Assembly (NCBI GenBank): GCA_035222895.1
Contig: JAVYIG010004930.1
Coordinates: forward strand, 1 to 64,000
Source: Strongylocentrotus droebachiensis
Lineage: Eukaryota; Echinodermata; Echinoidea; Camarodonta; Strongylocentrotidae
Length of the DNA stretch: 64,000 nucleotides
Direction: 5' to 3'
The notes beneath the pieces are model-generated. The model was not told the origin of the DNA and did not search any database. It saw only the letters and a list, made by a program, of their open reading frames with translations. Position 1 is the stretch's first letter. Every line of letters starts with the position of its first letter. The position numbers were made by a program, and so were the translations under genes. Shown piece after piece: positions 11,931-23,400 of this stretch.

Positions 11931-12141
11931 CCCTTTCTAGTCAAAGTTCATGGAATGATCGCCCATTGCCTTTCGGAGCAAGGTCCTTCAAAACTATCGT
12001 ACATACATACATTCGTACATATTCATACGTACATGTACATATTCCGATGGTTTTAGAATTTAATTCTTGACTAAATTGTCGATCTTCTTTGCCTCATTTG
12101 GGTTTTACCCACCCAGTTTCAATTCCAATATGAATGTAGAC

Positions 12142-12328
12142 CAGGCGCGTACGCAGGATTTTTTCAAGGGGGGGGTTTTAACATTTATAAATCGGGCCGA
12201 AAATTTCGCAACGACTCAGCCAGCCGCTGAATAAGCGGGGGGGGGGGGGGGGGGGGTAAGAGGACACTTTTTTTTTTTTTTTTTAGGTCCCAAAAAAATC
12301 GCAACGACTCAGCCGACCGCTGAATAAG

Positions 12329-12368
<40 letters not shown>

Positions 12369-12508
12369 AAGAGGACACATTTTTTTTTTTTTTTTTGTCT
12401 CGAAATTTGAAAATTTGACATGTTGCTCCGTTGGGGGGGGGGGTGAGGTCACTTGTTTAGGTCATCCATGGGAATTTTTGTTTTTTTTTTGTTTTTTTTT
12501 TAAATAAT

Positions 12509-12545
<37 letters not shown>

Positions 12546-12646
12546 AAGGGGGGGGTTTTAGGGTTTTTTAGGGGGGGTTTATACACATAAAAATACCAAA
12601 GGGGGGGGGTTTAACCCCCCAAACACCCCCCCTGCGTACGCGCCTG
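12142..12646. mobile_element. hAT-type non-autonomous element with perfect 8-bp target duplication
   Basis: The perfect 16-bp terminal inverted repeat CAGGCGCGTACGCAGG (12142-12157) has its complement at 12631-12646. The flanks carry an identical ATGTAGAC at 12134-12141 and 12647-12654. An 8-bp duplication with CAGG-type ends is the hallmark of hAT insertion. Inside are G tracts (one of 38 nt at 12330-12367), T tracts, and a unit with TCGCAACGACTCAGCC and CCGCTGAATAAGCG present twice about 93 bp apart. There is no transposase. Confidence 0.85.
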
Positions 12647-13265
12647 ATGTAGACACGCCAGCGTCAAAAGACACTTCACACTTTTTCGATAGATAATGAC
12701 CAGTTAAAATTACTTTCTGAAGAAGAGTCATTTTTTACAAAATTATAGTTCCCAAATTGTTCCCAAATTGTTTTGCAACTAAAACCTTCTGCGTTATTTT
12801 ACTATTCAAAACTCCACGTCGAACGCATGGCTCATGGTCACACAAAAGATATCACGGGGATTCTACCGATTCAGTATGGTTAAACCTGACCCGATACTGG
12901 TCCCAAATTCACGTTTAACAAAATGATTTTGTTTTAGACCTCAGACTAACTTCCTTTGTTACACTCGATTTTGGACAAAGACCTAAACTCATGTAGCGTC
13001 GAGTTTATACCTAACAGTCAAACCGCTAAAACGGCTCCAAAAACCGACCGACCTCTTTTTGGTACAGTCTGTTGTCGGTCAAGCGTCGGTCTCGTCGGTG
13101 TGAAATTAGAATATCAGCTCGAGAGAATAATAAGGATAACAAACACATGACAATTTGCGTGTGACTGATGAAGCTTTATTGCGCAATTGCATATTTCCAT
13201 TTATAATAAATGATTGACTGTCTTTACGAAAAATTAGGATTGATTGTCTTAAGGATTTAGGATCA

Positions 13266-13431
13266 GGGCCCCGTTGCATAAAACTTACCATTGATGGTAA
13301 CTTTGCCATCAATGGCAACTACCATGGTAACATGGCTCAACAGCCAATCAAAATCAAGGTTTCCATGGTAGTTACCATTGATGGCAAAGTTACCATGATA
13401 CTACCAATGGTAAGTTTTGTGCAGCGGGGCC
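13266..13431. mobile_element. Foldback MITE, GGGCCCCGTTGCATAAAAC ends
   Basis: Almost the whole element is an inverted repeat. Both arms carry CTTACCATTGATGGTA / TGGTAGTTACCATTGATGGC-type blocks, and the ends GGGCCCCG and (reverse) GGCCCCGC match. It would form a long hairpin as RNA. It is related by its ends to 14226-14394. Confidence 0.75.
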
Positions 13432-14225
13432 TAGAATTTTGAAAGTAATAATTTGTCTTTACGAAAAACTTAATAAAAAATCTTTTCTATTAACAACACA
13501 TACATGTATTTAAAAAAACTTTATATCAAATATACAGTATACCTTTATCATTTGACAATGTCGGGATTCAAGGTCGTAATATTAGATTAGAATCTACAAG
13601 GTTATAAAGATGAATTACGAGTTGTCATCTATTATCATCTACATTATTTTGCACTTAACATGATGGATAATGTACTGACAATACTTCGGTGGTTTGTGAG
13701 GGAATTTGTATACTTTGGCAATTAAACATCGTAAGAATCATTTACATAATGCTGCGTAGAAGAAGGGGGTTTCCGAAACGAATACCCCCACCCATTCCTG
13801 GACCACCAGACTATCTTACTTAATATATTCAAAATGTGTACGCATACTACAAAATTAAAATTTGCTCACATGTGTACCCGACATAGCAACGAGTAGGCGT
13901 GTATACAAGGAACTTCGTAAGCCGCCAATTCGCAAAGGCAATTTTCAAACACAGTAATGAAGAGTAAATGTATCCAAAATAAATATTAAAAAATGGAATT
14001 AAATAAGCAAAAACAATGTAAACTGGACTGATAAAAACATTAATGCTGCGAGAATGTTGCTCTGAATTGACTAGTTGTACTTCTCTACAATCTGGCAACC
14101 TTTTGGTATCAGGAATGGCTACACACATCAATAAAAACAAAACTTTTTCTTCATACAGAAAATAGGAAGCATAACAATATATTGATACTGTTGGCACATG
14201 ACGCGTAAACACTGGAAGCAGACGC

Positions 14226-14394
14226 AGGGCCCCGTTTCATAAAACTTGTTATCAATAGCAAGAAACAGAACGATAACTGTTACAAGCTACTGAAATCTTA
14301 ACATAATTTTGATTGTCTATGAGCAGATTGCCATGCACCTTTGGAAGTTGTTATTTATTTATTTTATTAAAAAAGGTTTTATGAAACAGGGCCC
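14226..14394. mobile_element. Foldback MITE, GGGCCCCGTTTCATAAAAC ends
   Basis: The left end GGGCCCCGTTTCATAAAAC matches the right end in reverse, GGGCCCTGTTTCATAAAAC. The interior is AT-rich and less symmetric than in the element at 13266. Confidence 0.75.
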
Positions 14395-16324
14395 ATATTA
14401 AAACAACACACATTCACGATATAGCCCAAGTCCCAGACATAACAAAGAGATGGAGAAACACACATAATAGTTTACGCATTCATGAAAAGGACGAAGGTGT
14501 TGCACTTTAAAAGGGTAATGCATAAATGAGATGTATAATGCCGAATTCAAGTACGAAACAAAAAGAAAAATCAAAACAAATAGCACTGCTAAAAGAGGAA
14601 ACCACATAAAAACCTTCTTGTCGTTCTAAAATACAGTCTTTAAAAAGCGAGTTGTTTGAGCTGCTGACAAAAACGACAGCTCACACAATTATAGTTAATA
14701 CTGCTGTAACACCAACGTTCATGTGCTAGTGTTACAGATTCGCAAACATTTCTTGAGATCAAATACGATAAAAGTTTCTAAAATTAATCAGCATACTCTG
14801 TAAACTGTAAACAAATTATACACACCCATTAGTCATGTCATACAGCCAATGTGTAAACATGATTCCTAAGATTTCTTCTTTTTGATCAGAATTTCTTTCA
14901 TCCAAAATAATTTCCTTGAATCGATCAACATACTTTTGTTACCAAGTTTGTGAAGATTTAACCATAAATTACGTCATTTTTGCCCAATTACGGTAGGGTC
15001 AACATCAGGATTTAAAAAAAAAAGACATTGCGATGTTACGGTAAAAAAGTTGATTACTGCAACATCACGATGCACCGGTTTGTAAACTGCCGAAGGATGC
15101 ATCAGTATGTACGGGTCTACTAAAAAAAAAATTACAAAAATTACAAAAATAATCAAATTTGGATGAAAGTTATTCATCTTTTAATGAACAGTGATTTCAG
15201 AAGAGTTGCGTTTTCTTTCTAACAAAAAGATAAATATATTTGCGTGCTACGACTATCTGTATCTCTACAGCCCATAAAACTATAATTAGTCACATATAAA
15301 TATATATGTGATAACACCAAGGACACATTTACGATATAGACAACTTATTGATTTTATTTCAGTAATACATGGTGGTCTTTTTTCACTTTCCATGAAAACA
15401 AAGTAGGATCATGAAAAATTCACCAAACGCGCAGAAATTTACAAATATATAGCGAACATCTTACAAAAGAAAGTTTGATTGTAGTATAATTCTAATTGGG
15501 TGCGTGACATGATATAATTTTGTTTTTTTGGCAAATATCTATTTCAAAGGCGTGCGATGCAACCTCATGGTTGTCTCTAGAACATTAATATCTGAGATGT
15601 CTTGACAGTGCAACAAATTTTAAGCGTGAGTTGGATATGATAAGAAATATCCTAGCTGCAAACGAAGTGTTTTACTATCCCACGCCCATCGATTGCAGTG
15701 CTCTATTATCAAATTAATAAGAAGTATGTTCATTCAAAGAAGAACTAATTTCCAACTTCTGTTTTTTTCCTGACATATATTGTGTATAGAACATGGGAAA
15801 GTCTAGTGTATTTTGCTTTAAATACTACATACAAGAACCTACGATTCTAGTAATTATGTTAATAGACCGCTCCGGAGATAACACAGGTTAAAAATGACCC
15901 CAAAATATCCACAGATCTTTTTAACATGGCTAAGCCACACTTCTGTGTATTTTAGAATAATCACAAGGATGGAAGTTGCTCCATGTTTCTTTGCCCTCAT
16001 GAAAAGAATACGTCCACCTGTGTATCACAGAACGTACCATCGGTGTTTAAATGAACAATGATTACATGACTTTCATGAACATGTATCTAGTATAATTATG
16101 TTTCGATGGGTTTGTTACAGTTTGTACAAAATTGACCCTTTTCTGCTCGTGCGCAGATCGTTTCTCCGGAGTGGCTTATTGTATTCAGTCGCGTGAATCA
16201 GACTAAACTTCAAAGAAAATGACACTTTTAATGTAAATTGGTGTTGACGGTTTGAGACATTATCATGCAAGTGCGGAATTATGCCACTGCCGCTCTATAC
16301 ATTATTAGAAATAATCTGTTAGTA
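14395..16324. other. Spacer downstream of sulfotransferase gene 2, nothing recognised
   Basis: AT-rich DNA with short ORFs that show no family features. The 3' UTR of sulfotransferase gene 2 should lie at its right-hand end. Confidence 0.5.
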
Positions 16325-17324
16325 CTATCTAACCAGTATACCCCTGTCTTTCATTCGTTTTATTATCTTCTTTGTGTCACGTGAATGCTTCCCCGTTTTT
16401 CTTGGGGTCGTTTGCGAGAGTCTCTGACGAAATGTTTTGAGATCGTCCTGAAAGTTCGGTCCATACGACGCTATGCGCCGCCATAATGTCTTATTGAAAT
16501 AATCATACATCCGGGTGTCAGCTGCGTTCCATTTGCTTATGGCGTCCTTTGTGACGCTGTCAAGAGATACCTCAGTGGAGGAGTTCCTCACGAGTCTTTG
16601 CGTATAGAGGATATCTTCCATTTCCCAGCATAAGATGTCTTTCAGAATTAGAAGGGATTCATCGTAGTACTCGGTAATCATCACAAGATCCAGCTCAGAA
16701 TCCAGCCGTGATAATGTCTCCTCGATGATTTCCGGGTTGGAGAAGTAGGCGGTGTCGAGACCAAGATCGAACATCTGTTGGTTCCACAATACCTGCGAGT
16801 AGACACGGCGGCTCATTAACTGGTAATTCTCCATGGGGTTCTTGATGAACCCATCGATGACCGTCGAGTACTTCTCGCCGCGTGACTCAAAGATACGCTC
16901 AAAGCGGTCCACAAAGTTGAAGAAGACAAACGAAGAAACGAACTGTGCTCTTGGATCTCTGAGAATTGTGACGAATTTGGCATTGTGCACCACAGCGTCC
17001 ATTTCTGGTCGGTTGTACCGTGCGTGAGCTGTCAGCATGTTGAACCCGTCCTCTCTCTTCCAGCCGATGCCGGCGTCTTTGGTGTCAGCCACCATGTCCC
17101 GTTGGAAGAGTAGCTTCCGGTCCATAAACGGGGCGCCATCGGGTGGCACAGCCACCGTCAGGTTGTTTCTGTAGGCGTAATGGTCAAAGATGCCACTAGT
17201 TGTACTACTTGCTGTCTTGTGAGTCTTGATGAAGACGACGTTGGTTTCTGGAGTGCAGTCGGGCTTTCGAATTGGGTCAGTCCCCTCGCCTTTCGTCCAA
17301 AGCTGCGATGCTATGTAATTCCGG
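16325..17324 (-). CDS. Galactose-3-O-sulfotransferase-like protein 2, exon 2 (catalytic domain)
   Basis: This exon encodes the catalytic domain of a second GAL3ST-family enzyme, 381 aa when joined to its first exon. The PAPS loop KTHKTASSTT lies at about residues 82-91 and the ILRDP motif at about 169-173, followed by RAQFVSS. The block MITEYYDESL is shared with paralogue 1, and the C-terminus is KRMKDRGILVR followed by TAG at 16325-16327. The open frame extends upstream of the GTG at 17155. Reading back gives NVVFIKTHKTASSTTSGIF and then NYIASQLWTKGEGTDP, to an acceptor ACTTTAG with the first exon base at 17324. A pyrimidine-rich stretch lies about 20-40 bp upstream of that acceptor. An in-frame TGA lies further upstream, so the exon must start by splicing. 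By eye roughly half the residues match paralogue 1. Confidence 0.9.
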
Positions 17325-18489
17325 CTAAAGTATTTACGAATGATACAAAATGGTGGAGAGAAAAACAGTCGTCATCTCACCAACAAGATGACTCGAGAGT
17401 CACAAAACTTCTTCTTAGTGCTTGTATCTTTTTATTTACTAGCAAATCCAAGTTGTTCCGAAGAAAATTCCATGCATGAAGAGGCATTTGAGAGAGAGTG
17501 TCAAAACACTTAAAAGCGATAAAGGGGAATTGGGTGTCCATGTGCATGGCAAGAGAAAATTGACATGAGAAACAAACCGGTAAAAGCACAAGGTTCAAGA
17601 AATCAGAGAGATGTAAAGAGTAAAGGGGCAACAAAAGAGAAAAAAATGGAGCGCGCGCATAATAACGGCACAATCTAGACGGCGAAGTAGAACAACCTTA
17701 CATCCAGCCCCATATAGCATTTCCCAGGCCACTTCCTCAAAGATAGATGCTTATCTTTAATTCAACATTTCACGTCAAAATTAGCCGCACTCTGCTCTCG
17801 AGCATGCATGACAAATTGGCCCCTATTGGAAAGACAAGATTCGACTAGGGAAACGGTCTTCGAAGCTACTTGGAGCGAGAAACTTATTGTGAATAAACAT
17901 TAACCCGAGCCCAAGTGGTTTTCAACTCTCCTGCTTCAGCCAGAGCTCGTTATAAAGCTCTAACCTACATCACGCGAGGAAAAAGGGGGAGCCAGTACCA
18001 TGTCTCTTTTTATATCTCCCTTATGTTTCTGAGTTAATATTCAAACCTTTTTTGTCCAGCTGAAATGTTTTATAAGTTGAGGTTCGTAAGGAAAACCGCG
18101 TTTTAGAGGTAACTCCCAAGATATTGATTTCAGTTGAACCTGAAGTTGTTGTTGCGTGTGAGATTTTCCCCCATGCCATTCCGTATTATTAATCCCCTCT
18201 CCTACCGCGGCTGCCGAGGGGATTCATGCATTATCTATTGCTTCAATAATTTAGTAGTGCTGACACTTTCCTCAAGTGATGAACATCGATCATTCTACAA
18301 TAACAATACTTGGACATCTAGCGATGCTGCCTGGCTCGTATAGGCAGCTGCACTTGTTTTAATGTGGTTGATGCAGTCATTTTCATCTATTGTCATTATC
18401 TGATTATTATTCCTCCCAACTTTATTGAAAGGTAAACAAAAAAACACACACGTAAAACTCAGTGCGTATATATTTGTTTAGAGAGAGAG

Positions 18490-18554
18490 AGGGGGGGGGG
18501 GGAGGGGGCGGTGCTAATGCAATTACGTATTCAGGAACGGGGGGGGGGGGGGGG
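18490..18554. repeat. Two poly-G tracts
   Basis: G runs with single interruptions at about 18490-18508 and 18539-18560, in the intron of sulfotransferase gene 2. Confidence 0.85.
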
Positions 18555-20108
18555 AGGGGGTGAAATCTACATCGTTGCTCAATTTCGTGTTTTTGTTTTG
18601 ATCTTCGAACTCGGGACAGAGAGCCAATTATGTTGTCACTCGTCACAACAGTACTGTCATTGAAAACAAAAAGCGTGACCGGAGCACGGGGCTGAAATGG
18701 AAGCATTATAATGATTATTGGTAATACACAGGAATGCGAGACGAGCAGCAGGGGGAAAACGATGGAGGGAAAGGTGAAAAATAGGAAGGACAAAACATAC
18801 AACGTACAGGAGTGTCAGTACAGTGGAAATGTTGTGATATGTGACCTCCCCCCCTTAAAAAATACTCTAATATAGCCAGTTTAGAGGCAATTTCGGAATA
18901 CTTCAGCCTTATCGGTAATGTGGAGAAACACCCGTCAACCAATGGTAAAATCTGTGACTTTTTGTTGGGAGGGAGGGAGGGGGCGGCTTACATAAATAAT
19001 GTCAGCTGGGCAAAATGTGGTCAACCTTCCTTTAAAGAAAGGTAGGACGAAGTCCCTGACAACATTTAAAGCGGAGCGAATGAACGATGGTCTAGAAAAT
19101 AGAAACTGCAGATGACATGCAAATATTAGGCAAGAAAAGCAACAGCAAAAAAGAGACAATAATAAAGGGGAGGGGGCGAGAAAAAATGAAAAGGGTTAAG
19201 AAGAGAAAGTCATATTATGCTTGGGAGCAATTTTTCTTTTAACCGAGATCTTTTCTCATGTCAATTCAATTGGTCGCAGGTGAAAACACATGAATTTATG
19301 GTAACTGCCAAAAATAGAAGAGAATCGAAATGCCAGAGCGTCCGGAAATAAATGCGGGGAAATTCTATTTTAAAAGACTTCCCCCGCTCTGTGCCCAAAT
19401 TCATTTTGAACGATCCGAAAAAGGAAATAAATAGGGCGTAAAATACACGAATTGAACACGCTCCATTTTTAGACCGAAATAATACTTGACGGGTCGATCT
19501 TGTTTTCAGCCCGACACATACCAAACTAAGTAACATATCATTTGATAACAGTGATCTGAATCCTTCAATTAAACGTTTCAAGTCATTTCTCTTGATGTTT
19601 TATAGATTTCTGGGTATTAGTTGCTGATAAGTATACTTTTCATATGCATCACATGGGACAATTCAAATTGGGTTATAAACTTGCCTCAACTATCGCAGGA
19701 CGTTATTGTAACCCGAAAAAATACTATTTTCAAGAAATCTGAAAATGCACATTGCCCCTCCCCCCCCCCACCTCCCACCCCTGGGTAGAACTCTACATGC
19801 TTAAAGAACCCCTAGAAATCATAGTAAATTATTCGATTCCTTACTACTGGCATTGTGATTCTCCTCCTTAGCACCCACACACGTTCTAGAATTTTGAAAG
19901 ACCATAACGATCTACTTTCTTCTTTTAATCTGATTTATTACGTTTGACATCAAATAGAATTTAGAAATACATGTATAACGTTTGAGCCATCGTAAAATAC
20001 GATTTTGTATTGCATTATTTCTTTTATTCTCAAACTATGAAAGTTCATCTAGTAGGCCTAAACCATTGGCGAGGCAAATTGTAAAGTCAGATTTTTTTTT
20101 AGTGATAC

Positions 20109-20273
20109 TGGTAGTTTGATGTCCAGGCGTATTTAGAATATTATTTGTCTCGTAATTTTAATAAAGAAAGCGTAAGTAAATTGCAATCAAGAATACGGTA
20201 CTGCATGCGGTGAACCACTGCATGTACTTAACAACAAAACAATGCTATAAACGCCTGGACATCACGACTACCA
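20109..20273. mobile_element. Foldback MITE, TGGTAGT..GATGTCCAGGCGT ends
   Basis: The left end TGGTAGTTTGATGTCCAGGC and the right end in reverse TGGTAGTCGTGATGTCCAGG, both followed by CGT(A/T)T, form an inverted repeat of about 26 bp. The element ends 34 bp inside the first intron of sulfotransferase gene 2, very close to the splice donor. Confidence 0.65.
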
Positions 20274-20307
20274 TGTTTTCTCAAAGTTCGTTGTTGTTGT
20301 TGTTTAC

Positions 20308-20453
20308 CTTGCCGCTTGCCCGAGATGGTCGAGAATGGATCTGTGTCCGGTAATGGACTCCTTTTTGTCGCTGATGATGACGGAGGAGACCCAAAAGAGG
20401 ACGGAAAAGACGAGGAGGGAGAGGACGGCCCACATCAGACGTCTACGCGCCAT
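20308..20453 (-). CDS. Galactose-3-O-sulfotransferase-like protein 2, exon 1 (signal anchor)
   Basis: This 146-nt first exon starts with ATG at 20453 and encodes MARRRLMWAV, a hydrophobic span at about residues 8-28, and a stem ending LDHLGQAA plus two bases. The three arginines before the hydrophobic stretch fit a type II (N-in) anchor. The donor is GCAAG|GTAAAC, with the last exon base at 20308. The leftover AG plus the C at 17324 make a Ser codon, and the frame runs on into RNYIASQLWT. Position and phase match exon 1 of paralogue 1, which supports both models. The choice of ATG rests on it being the only start ahead of the anchor that gives the family architecture. Confidence 0.8.
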
Positions 20454-20475
20454 TTTGGAAGGGGGCTAAAGAGAT

Positions 20476-20839
20476 CACGTGACCCAAACCACCTACGACA
20501 GAGAAGGTGAGAGAGAGAGAGAGAGAGAGGGGGGTGTTGGGGGAAGAATGTGGGCAAGAGAAGAGGGTGTCAACATCAACGTCATCTAACAAATGCATCT
20601 TATCTATAATCTAATACACGTTCCAGGTTTTCGGGGTCTTTTTTTTTAAATGAAAACATCACCATGCAAGTGTCACGTGATTGCACTGAAAAATAATCGC
20701 GGGCTAAATTCAAAATGGCCGCCAGGCATGATATCTATCAGTTTAACTTCAAGATTATATTCTCAAACATTAAATGTTGGGATTTATTTAAATGCATACG
20801 TCATCATGAAGGTAAACAAAAGTGTCACGTGATCACGTG
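20476..20839. promoter_or_regulatory. Cluster of four CACGTG E-boxes upstream of sulfotransferase gene 2
   Basis: The hexamer CACGTG occurs at 20476-20481, 20674-20679, 20826-20831 and 20834-20839, between 23 and 386 bp upstream of the start codon at 20453. The first three sit in the perfect palindrome TCACGTGA and the fourth in TCACGTGG. In animals this is the core bound by bHLH-zipper factors of the MITF/TFE, USF and MYC/MAX groups. Binding here is inference. A GA microsatellite (20510-20529) lies among the sites. Confidence 0.5.
20510..20529. repeat. GA microsatellite
   Basis: A (GA)n run about 60 bp upstream of the start codon of sulfotransferase gene 2, followed by a G run. Confidence 0.85.
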
Positions 20840-21482
20840 GCCACCTGACATCCATTTCCAGTCTGTTCTCATGTATCAATTTAATACGTCATAATACAAA
20901 AACGAGGCATCATTCCAACCTACATAATGAATACATCTGTTCTCCCAATATCATAAATGTTTCGTATTCATGGTTTAATCTTTCCATTGAATCTGACGCA
21001 CAAATATTCAAACAATAATAATTGTTCTATTATCAAAGCCTACTTCAGATCATGCCGTGAATGAAAAGCAAATACATACATGTATGCAATGCACGATCGC
21101 TGTTTTTTAAAAGCTCATTTAAACAGTTTTAGTAAGCGTTTAAAAAGAAAATCGTCAGATAGTATCTTTATTATTTACCTTAAAAAAAGAACTAACAAAT
21201 TTAAGCTGCAGCAAGTGATTTTTTTCTCTATAAAAAATAGTTCAGAAATTAAGAAGAGTAACTAAAATCAGAGAAAAGTTAATGAAAAAAGCACAACATA
21301 ATGCATGCATCAGATCCACTTGAATGTACTCAAATTCCATAGCACATTAGGGTCAAAATACACTTTTCATCTCTTTCTCTGCTCATAATAGTACACACGA
21401 CTCCTCTCAGCTCCATACACTTCCACCCCTCCCCCTCGCCCCCAACTTTCGACCACCTCTATCTCTGTCTCCGTACCACCCC

Positions 21483-21503
21483 CCTCTCTCTCTCTCTCTC
21501 TCT
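21483..21503. repeat. CT microsatellite
   Basis: A (CT)n run in C-rich surroundings (about 21420-21503). From 20840 to 21980 nothing else was recognised. Confidence 0.85.
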
Positions 21504-21996
21504 TTGTCGATTTTTGTCTACAACCACATTCTCTCTATCCATGTTCACATTGGAACGTATTCTGCTGGGTGTATGGCTTATGTTCAAAAGCTGGTTCAAC
21601 AAAATATGAAGTTATACATGTATGATGTAGTCCGAGATATAAGTTTTCCCATTGTCGAACGGAGTTTAGACCGAGGTACGGGTGGTTTAACCGAGTTTAC
21701 CAATGTACGCACCCCAATAATCCGACTTCTTTCAAGAGTACTTTGTCCCATAAACGTAAACGCATCAGTAATGTTAGTATACCTGATGAATACATGGAGT
21801 GTTCAACTATTATCGCTTGTTGAGAGATAGAAGGTCATTATCACTATGTAAAATGTTGTCTTTTGAACCATGTTCTTGATTTAATGATAGCCATTCTGGT
21901 TACCTATAATGGTACACAGAAAGACCAACTACCATCGATTTGCTCCAATGTTTTCAGTTTTTTTCTCACCATTACTGTAAGGACTTTAAAGGTCCT

Positions 21997-22135
21997 CCAT
22001 GGCATTGTTACACGAAACCGTCACAAGTACAACTTCACCGACAATCCCATTAACACATTGCTAAATTTAATACACGCATTTCAACGGGTTGTCTGCGAAC
22101 TTGTACTTTCACGGTTTCGTGAAACCCTGCCAAGG
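21997..22135. mobile_element. Foldback element with arms of about 38 bp
   Basis: The left arm (21997-22036) reads CCATGGCATTGTTACACGAA, then ACCGTCACAAGTACAACTTC. The right arm in reverse gives CCTTGGCAGGGTTTCACGAA, then ACCGTGAAAGTACAAGTTC. The 178-aa ORF 21863-22399 runs across it and is therefore doubtful. Confidence 0.55.
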
Positions 22136-22456
22136 TTGGAAATGGTATTCTGCATTACCCCCACCCTTCCCCTGGGATCCCAGAATAGGTATGCAAATAA
22201 ATACCTTTCTTACGAGTTTAACAATGTCTACCTGCCACATCAGCAGACAATTGACAGAACAAACGACCAACGCCCGCCTCAGACGATTTTGTTCGAGCAC
22301 AATACCAAAAGTTGGTATCTCTATATAAAGAGTGAATTTGTATCAAGTTCTTCGCGCCCAAACTGCGAAGGGAACTATAACGTAACAAACAACAGCTAGT
22401 ATTGTACATGACTGTTAAGGATTTTTTTTCTCGCTTTTTCTTTTTCTTTAACATCA

Positions 22457-22615
22457 GGGCCCTGTCTTACAAAGAGTTGATATCAATCGTAACTTATTTG
22501 CGATTGATATCAATCGTAACTATGTACATAAGAGATAGGAGACTGTAAACTTGCGATTGATTGGAGGACTTACGATTGATTTGGATCGATCGTAACTCTT
22601 TGTAAGACGGGGCCC
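22457..22615. mobile_element. Foldback MITE, GGGCCCTGTCTTACAAAGAG ends (family A)
   Basis: The ends GGGCCCTGTCTTACAAAGAG and (reverse) GGGCCCCGTCTTACAAAGAG match closely. The body is built from GATTGATATCAATCGTAA-like palindromes. It is the same family as 5449-5573. Confidence 0.75.
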
Positions 22616-23117
22616 AGGCATTATAATCATGAGAATAATGTAAAAATACTGAATGAAGTCTACATGCACTCGAGTAAGTAATGAGATAATTTTTGCGTCA
22701 GAGAGACTGATATTTTTTCGAGAATTGAAAAACAGCAGAGTGAAAAACATTTAAACTAGTTTCTACATATAGTAGTTGTCCCCATCTGAAATTCATACAG
22801 TGTATATATATAGAGTACAGACTGCAGTATTCAATATCATACGTTTACAAACAAGTTACAAATTAAATACATGTACATGTGTTATTATCATCATAATCAG
22901 TAAAGTATATATCAAATCTTAACCAATCCGCAATATTTCGTAATTAATAAGGGTTGAAGGCAATCTATTTCTAGTAAATTGAGAAAGCAAGAAAAATACC
23001 AACATAATTTTTTTTATGGCATGAAAAGATCAATCAATATGTCAAATGCATAGGTTCTCTTTAAGCGAAAGGTTGAGCATTAACAATTAATGTATCAAAA
23101 AGTATGTTCGAGACAAC

Positions 23118-23400
23118 ATGACACCACTATCATCAAAGTTATCATCGTCATCATTATCTTTATCATCACTTTCACTATCACCATCACCGCCACCATCACC
23201 ATCAACAGCATCATCACTTATTCGCTATCATCATAATCAACATCGCTGTCGTCGTCATTATCTTTCTCTCATCTTCCTCCTCATGATTATCATCATCGTG
23301 GTCATCGTCGTTATCATCATTATCATAATCATCATCACCTTTAAATTAATATCACAACCAAAATCATCTTTACCGTTGTCGTAACCCCCCCCCCCCCTTC
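23118..23400. repeat. ATC/CAT-rich low-complexity DNA with a poly-C end
   Basis: Triplet runs from 23118 to 23345 and a C run at about 23386-23397. ORFs here are Ser-rich, Ile-rich or Met-rich translations of the repeat. Confidence 0.75.

Larger units (their letters stand above)
17325..20307 (-). other. Intron of sulfotransferase gene 2
   Basis: This intron of about 3.0 kb has phase 2. It includes two poly-G tracts (about 18490-18502 and 18539-18554), a C-rich stretch near 19755-19785 and a foldback element (20109-20273) that ends about 34 bp inside the donor. No further coding exon was recognised. The small ORFs in the region have no family features. Confidence 0.7.

Noticed and set aside
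21863..22399. 178-aa ORF, the longest unexplained open frame in the intergenic DNA
   Set aside because: It crosses a foldback element (21997-22135), shows no recognisable domain and has no splice or codon support. It could be revisited with RNA-seq.
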